A DNA stretch of 37,950 nt, taken from Barthelona sp. PAP020. Lineage: Eukaryota; Metamonada: BaSk clade. The DNA lies in NCBI GenBank assembly GCA_040182905.1, contig JARQWU010000073.1, positions 1 through 37,950 on the forward strand. Direction: 5' to 3'. Below are positions 35,762 through 37,950 of this stretch, piece after piece (the stretch's first letter is position 1; each line of letters opens with the position of its first letter). Both the position numbers and the translations under genes were made by a program. The notes beneath the pieces are model-generated. The model was not told the DNA's origin. It saw only the letters and a program-made list of their open reading frames with translations, and ran no database searches.

Positions 35762-37435
35762 ATGAAATTTTGTAATAATATTATATATTTGATACTTTTA
35801 ACATTTTTCTTTGGATTCTGTTGTGCTTCAACCGATGAAAATATAATTGATTTTGAAACATGTAATTTTCCAAAATCTGTATCCTTAAGGATGATAAATT
35901 ACCCAAGTAGTATATGTGTTCGCAGAACACTTGACTATTATACAAACTATAGTGATATTATTGATGTTTTTATGATTGAAGACAATACATTTCGTTATGA
36001 TTTTGTGAATGTTTTTGATAGACCACTGGCTAAATTAAATACCACATTAAACAAAATTTTAAAAAAATTCTTTCCATTGTTTGGTGTTTCACAAACTACT
36101 GATGAAAATTCCGAAAGTAATGAGTATAAAATACCAAAAAGGTATGAAGGAGATACTTATAAAAGTTTTCCTGAATATTTAACTTTTGAATTGGCACTAT
36201 TTAATGATACTTCAGGAAAAATAATTCAAAAATTATCAGACAAAGATAATATTACTCTTAAAATTGGAGAATATATGGACATATATGTATTTCAAAAGCC
36301 TAAATTTGATAATTCAACAAAAATGTGGAAATCTTTGATAAGCTTTGTAAACCCTCATCAAATAAAAGGAATTTTATACATCTTGTGTGGAACAAATTTA
36401 AATGAGGTTTCTAAAGAAAATATTGCAATATTAGAAATAATTAACTTTGAGATTGCTGTTTCTTTTGATTTTTTAAGCTCGTTTGTTAAAAATGATTCTT
36501 ATTTCAATGATTTGTTTTTAATTGAGTTGATACCTTTCATTGTTTTTTTAGTTCTTGTAGTTTTGAATCTGTTTTTTGGATATATCTTATTATTTCCATC
36601 TGGTGTAACAGGTGGATATTTCATTTCGATATTACTATTCAATACTCCTTTGATAACCCCAATAATAATCAATATTTTTGAAAGTGAAATTGGCTGCAAC
36701 CTAATTTTCGTTGCAGATATGTTTATGTTTGATGGATTAGCTTTTGCTCTGATTTTGGAAATATTTCAAACATTTTCACAATTTTCAGATAAAACTGTTG
36801 AAGAAATTGGCACTAAAAAACATATTGAACAACCAAAATGGAAACTGTATTTTTGGATTGTTGGTGGGTTTTCTTTTTTGTCCTTGATTTGTTTGGGATT
36901 ATTTTCAAACACAAAAAGTCGAAATTTATGCATAACAGAAAAGTTTGACGCCCATGGGTTCTTTTTTTCATCTTGCTGGGGAAATGCTGTTAATAATCAG
37001 ATTACTTCTTATGTTATTTTACTCGTTGGTCTTTTATTATTGGCCTTTTTGATATTGAATATGTTAATGTATTTATTTTCAGCAGATGACGAAGATTTAC
37101 TGTTTATTTCAAAAAAAATTCCTCCAATTACCTTTTTAGTCGTCATTTATATGTGTTTTGTTCAAAATTTTGATGTTTTGTTTGATGTTCCAGGTCAAAT
37201 GCTATTAACGTGTGAATTACTTATTAACATGGCGGTTTGTTACTTTTTTGTAAAAAAAAGAAGGTTTTTGAAGACAAATATTCTTATGTATATGCTCTCA
37301 TGTATCTGTAAGATCAAAACAAGAAACGAAAATTCTTTTACAGATATGGAAACTGTGTCAGAAGATGAAAAAATCACAACCATAAATTCTTTGCAACTAT
37401 ATTTAATAAAGCAGTCACCAAATGAACAAAAATAA
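35762..37435 (+). CDS. Seven-transmembrane receptor-like protein with large ectodomain
   Basis: 557 aa. A signal peptide (NIIYLILLTFFFGFCCA, cleavage near residue 22) leads into an ectodomain of about 230 residues with six N-glycosylation sequons (NYS, NTT, NDT, NIT, NST, NDS). Seven hydrophobic helices follow at about 252-277, 283-306, 310-335, 361-381, 415-439, 456-474 and 480-497, then a 60-residue basic and acidic tail. With an exterior N-terminus the loops fit GPCR topology. A Cys at the start of TM3 (EIGC) and Cys residues in the TM4-TM5 loop (LCITEK, SSCWG) could form the usual receptor disulfide. I cannot place it in a known GPCR class. No CRD, GAIN or Venus-flytrap domain is recognisable. 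Ligand unknown. Confidence 0.75.
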   Translation: MKFCNNIIYLILLTFFFGFCCASTDENIIDFETCNFPKSVSLRMINYPSSICVRRTLDYYTNYSDIIDVFMIEDNTFRYDFVNVFDRPLAKLNTTLNKILKKFFPLFGVSQTTDENSESNEYKIPKRYEGDTYKSFPEYLTFELALFNDTSGKIIQKLSDKDNITLKIGEYMDIYVFQKPKFDNSTKMWKSLISFVNPHQIKGILYILCGTNLNEVSKENIAILEIINFEIAVSFDFLSSFVKNDSYFNDLFLIELIPFIVFLVLVVLNLFFGYILLFPSGVTGGYFISILLFNTPLITPIIINIFESEIGCNLIFVADMFMFDGLAFALILEIFQTFSQFSDKTVEEIGTKKHIEQPKWKLYFWIVGGFSFLSLICLGLFSNTKSRNLCITEKFDAHGFFFSSCWGNAVNNQITSYVILLVGLLLLAFLILNMLMYLFSADDEDLLFISKKIPPITFLVVIYMCFVQNFDVLFDVPGQMLLTCELLINMAVCYFFVKKRRFLKTNILMYMLSCICKIKTRNENSFTDMETVSEDEKITTINSLQLYLIKQSPNEQK

Positions 37436-37689
37436 GAGTTTTGAAAAAAATTGTAAATATTTCACTGGCTTTGGTTTTTTCCTTTGTCCATTTCATTTTT
37501 TATTGAAGTATAACCCATTTATTTTACTTCACATGTATATATAGACATGTTTTATCACACATTTTGAAACATAAAAAATATCAATCAAACATCATCATCA
37601 CTTTGCTCAAAACTTCAAATTTTCATGCATTTTCATATTTTCTTCATTTGCATTATTACTGTGAACCAAATCCCAGCAAGTATTAATGA
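37436..37689. other. Spacer between 7TM gene and tandem repeat
   Basis: AT-rich spacer with ACATGTATATATAGACATGT (an imperfect palindrome around a TATATA core, about 37533) and CATCATCATCA. No open frame. The TATA-like palindrome could be part of a promoter for the repeat that follows, but this is speculative. Confidence 0.35.
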
Positions 37690-37850
37690 TTTTTATTAGA
37701 TGAGGTATGAGTTGTTCAATGAACAACGAAACGAGTTAGCTTAAGGTTTGGGAAAAACTCACGTGGATTCAGATGCCCAAGTAACTTAAAAAATTGGACC
37801 TAAAGATGGTCAAAAAACAACAAATAAAAGGAGTGATATTTGATGACCTC
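37690..37850 (+). repeat. Tandem repeat, copy 1 (161 bp) with two-hairpin core
   Basis: The unit begins TTTTTATTAG and contains an 84-base core (37700-37783) that recurs at 37867-37950 with only two A-to-G differences. The core has a perfect inverted repeat GTTGTTCA-A-TGAACAAC (37711-37727), then GAAACGAG. A second potential hairpin pairs AAGGTT.TGGG (from about 37744) with CCCA..AACTT (from about 37776). The remainder of the unit (AACTTAAAAAATTGG onward) is AT-rich. The strand given is only that of the description. Confidence 0.85.
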
Positions 37851-37950
37851 TTTTTATTAGATATTTATGAGGTATGAGTTGTTCAGTGAACAACGAAACG
37901 AGTTAGCTTAAGGTTTGGGGAAAACTCACGTGGATTCAGATGCCCAAGTA
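37851..37950 (+). repeat. Tandem repeat, copy 2 (cut by the window end)
   Basis: The second unit begins TTTTTATTAG at 37851 and has six extra bases (ATATTT) before the conserved core, so the core-to-core period is 167. The hairpin loop A of copy 1 is G here and one A in the GGGAAAAAC run is G. The window ends inside the core, so more copies may follow. Confidence 0.85.

Overview
This window looks like nuclear DNA of an AT-rich, gene-dense, unicellular eukaryote that probably builds a flagellum. I support 25 protein genes in 38 kb (one of them cut by the left edge and one with an internal stop codon), about one per 1.5 kb. Intergenic gaps are short and rich in T runs. The genes are eukaryotic housekeeping genes: an RFC clamp-loader subunit, acidic ribosomal protein P2, a 20S proteasome alpha6-type subunit, cyclin B, CKS1, a gamma-tubulin complex protein, an adaptor-complex mu subunit, VID27, farnesyltransferase beta, and a membrane pyrophosphatase. 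An RSPH10B-like MORN protein, a MORN3-like protein and a small RIIa-like docking protein point to an axoneme. TAA, TAG and TGA all end recognisable genes, so the code is standard. I can resolve four introns, all 38-41 nt. They start GTAC or GTAT and carry a CTAAC/CTAAT branch-like motif almost fused to the 3' AG. A fused branch/acceptor motif is known from parabasalids and Giardia, so a metamonad-like flagellate is a reasonable but unproven guess; a heterolobosean cannot be excluded.

Layout. 1-98 is the acidic tail of a truncated gene. 0.5-1.9 kb holds a TTBK/CK1-family kinase ending in six Cys plus a CaaX-like tail. 2.2-9.9 kb holds a hypothetical protein, P2, the human RFC4-type clamp-loader subunit, a gamma-tubulin complex protein and a WDR44-like protein. 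10.5-15.0 kb holds a secreted Dcr2-like phosphoesterase, a K+-independent (type II) pyrophosphatase and proteasome alpha6. 15.1-18.7 kb holds four lineage-specific proteins, one assembled here from three exons. 18.8-22.2 kb holds cyclin B and the RSPH10B-like protein. 22.8-26.2 kb holds an MGC-start (probably acylated) protein, farnesyltransferase beta, a divergent LRR protein 48 bp away, and CKS1 (two exons). 26.5-33.6 kb holds VID27, two unrecognised proteins, the docking-domain protein and the AP mu subunit (two exons). 33.9-37.4 kb holds MORN3, an RPP38-like L7Ae protein interrupted by an in-frame TGA, and a 7TM receptor-like protein. The right end enters a tandem repeat (about 161-167 bp period) whose core can form two hairpins.

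How they fit together. Cyclin B, CKS1, the gamma-tubulin complex protein and RFC are cell-cycle and spindle functions. AP mu and the WDR44-like protein are membrane traffic. The kinase tail is the sort of substrate that the farnesyltransferase in this window would modify. I see no operon logic, virus, transposon, CRISPR array, tRNA or rRNA. The most notable observations are the RPP38 gene with TGA exactly where the human protein, as I recall it, has Cys; the structured tandem repeat; the tiny fused-motif introns; and a two-hairpin element in the gap at 22.4 kb. Family assignments come from remembered protein families, not database searches.
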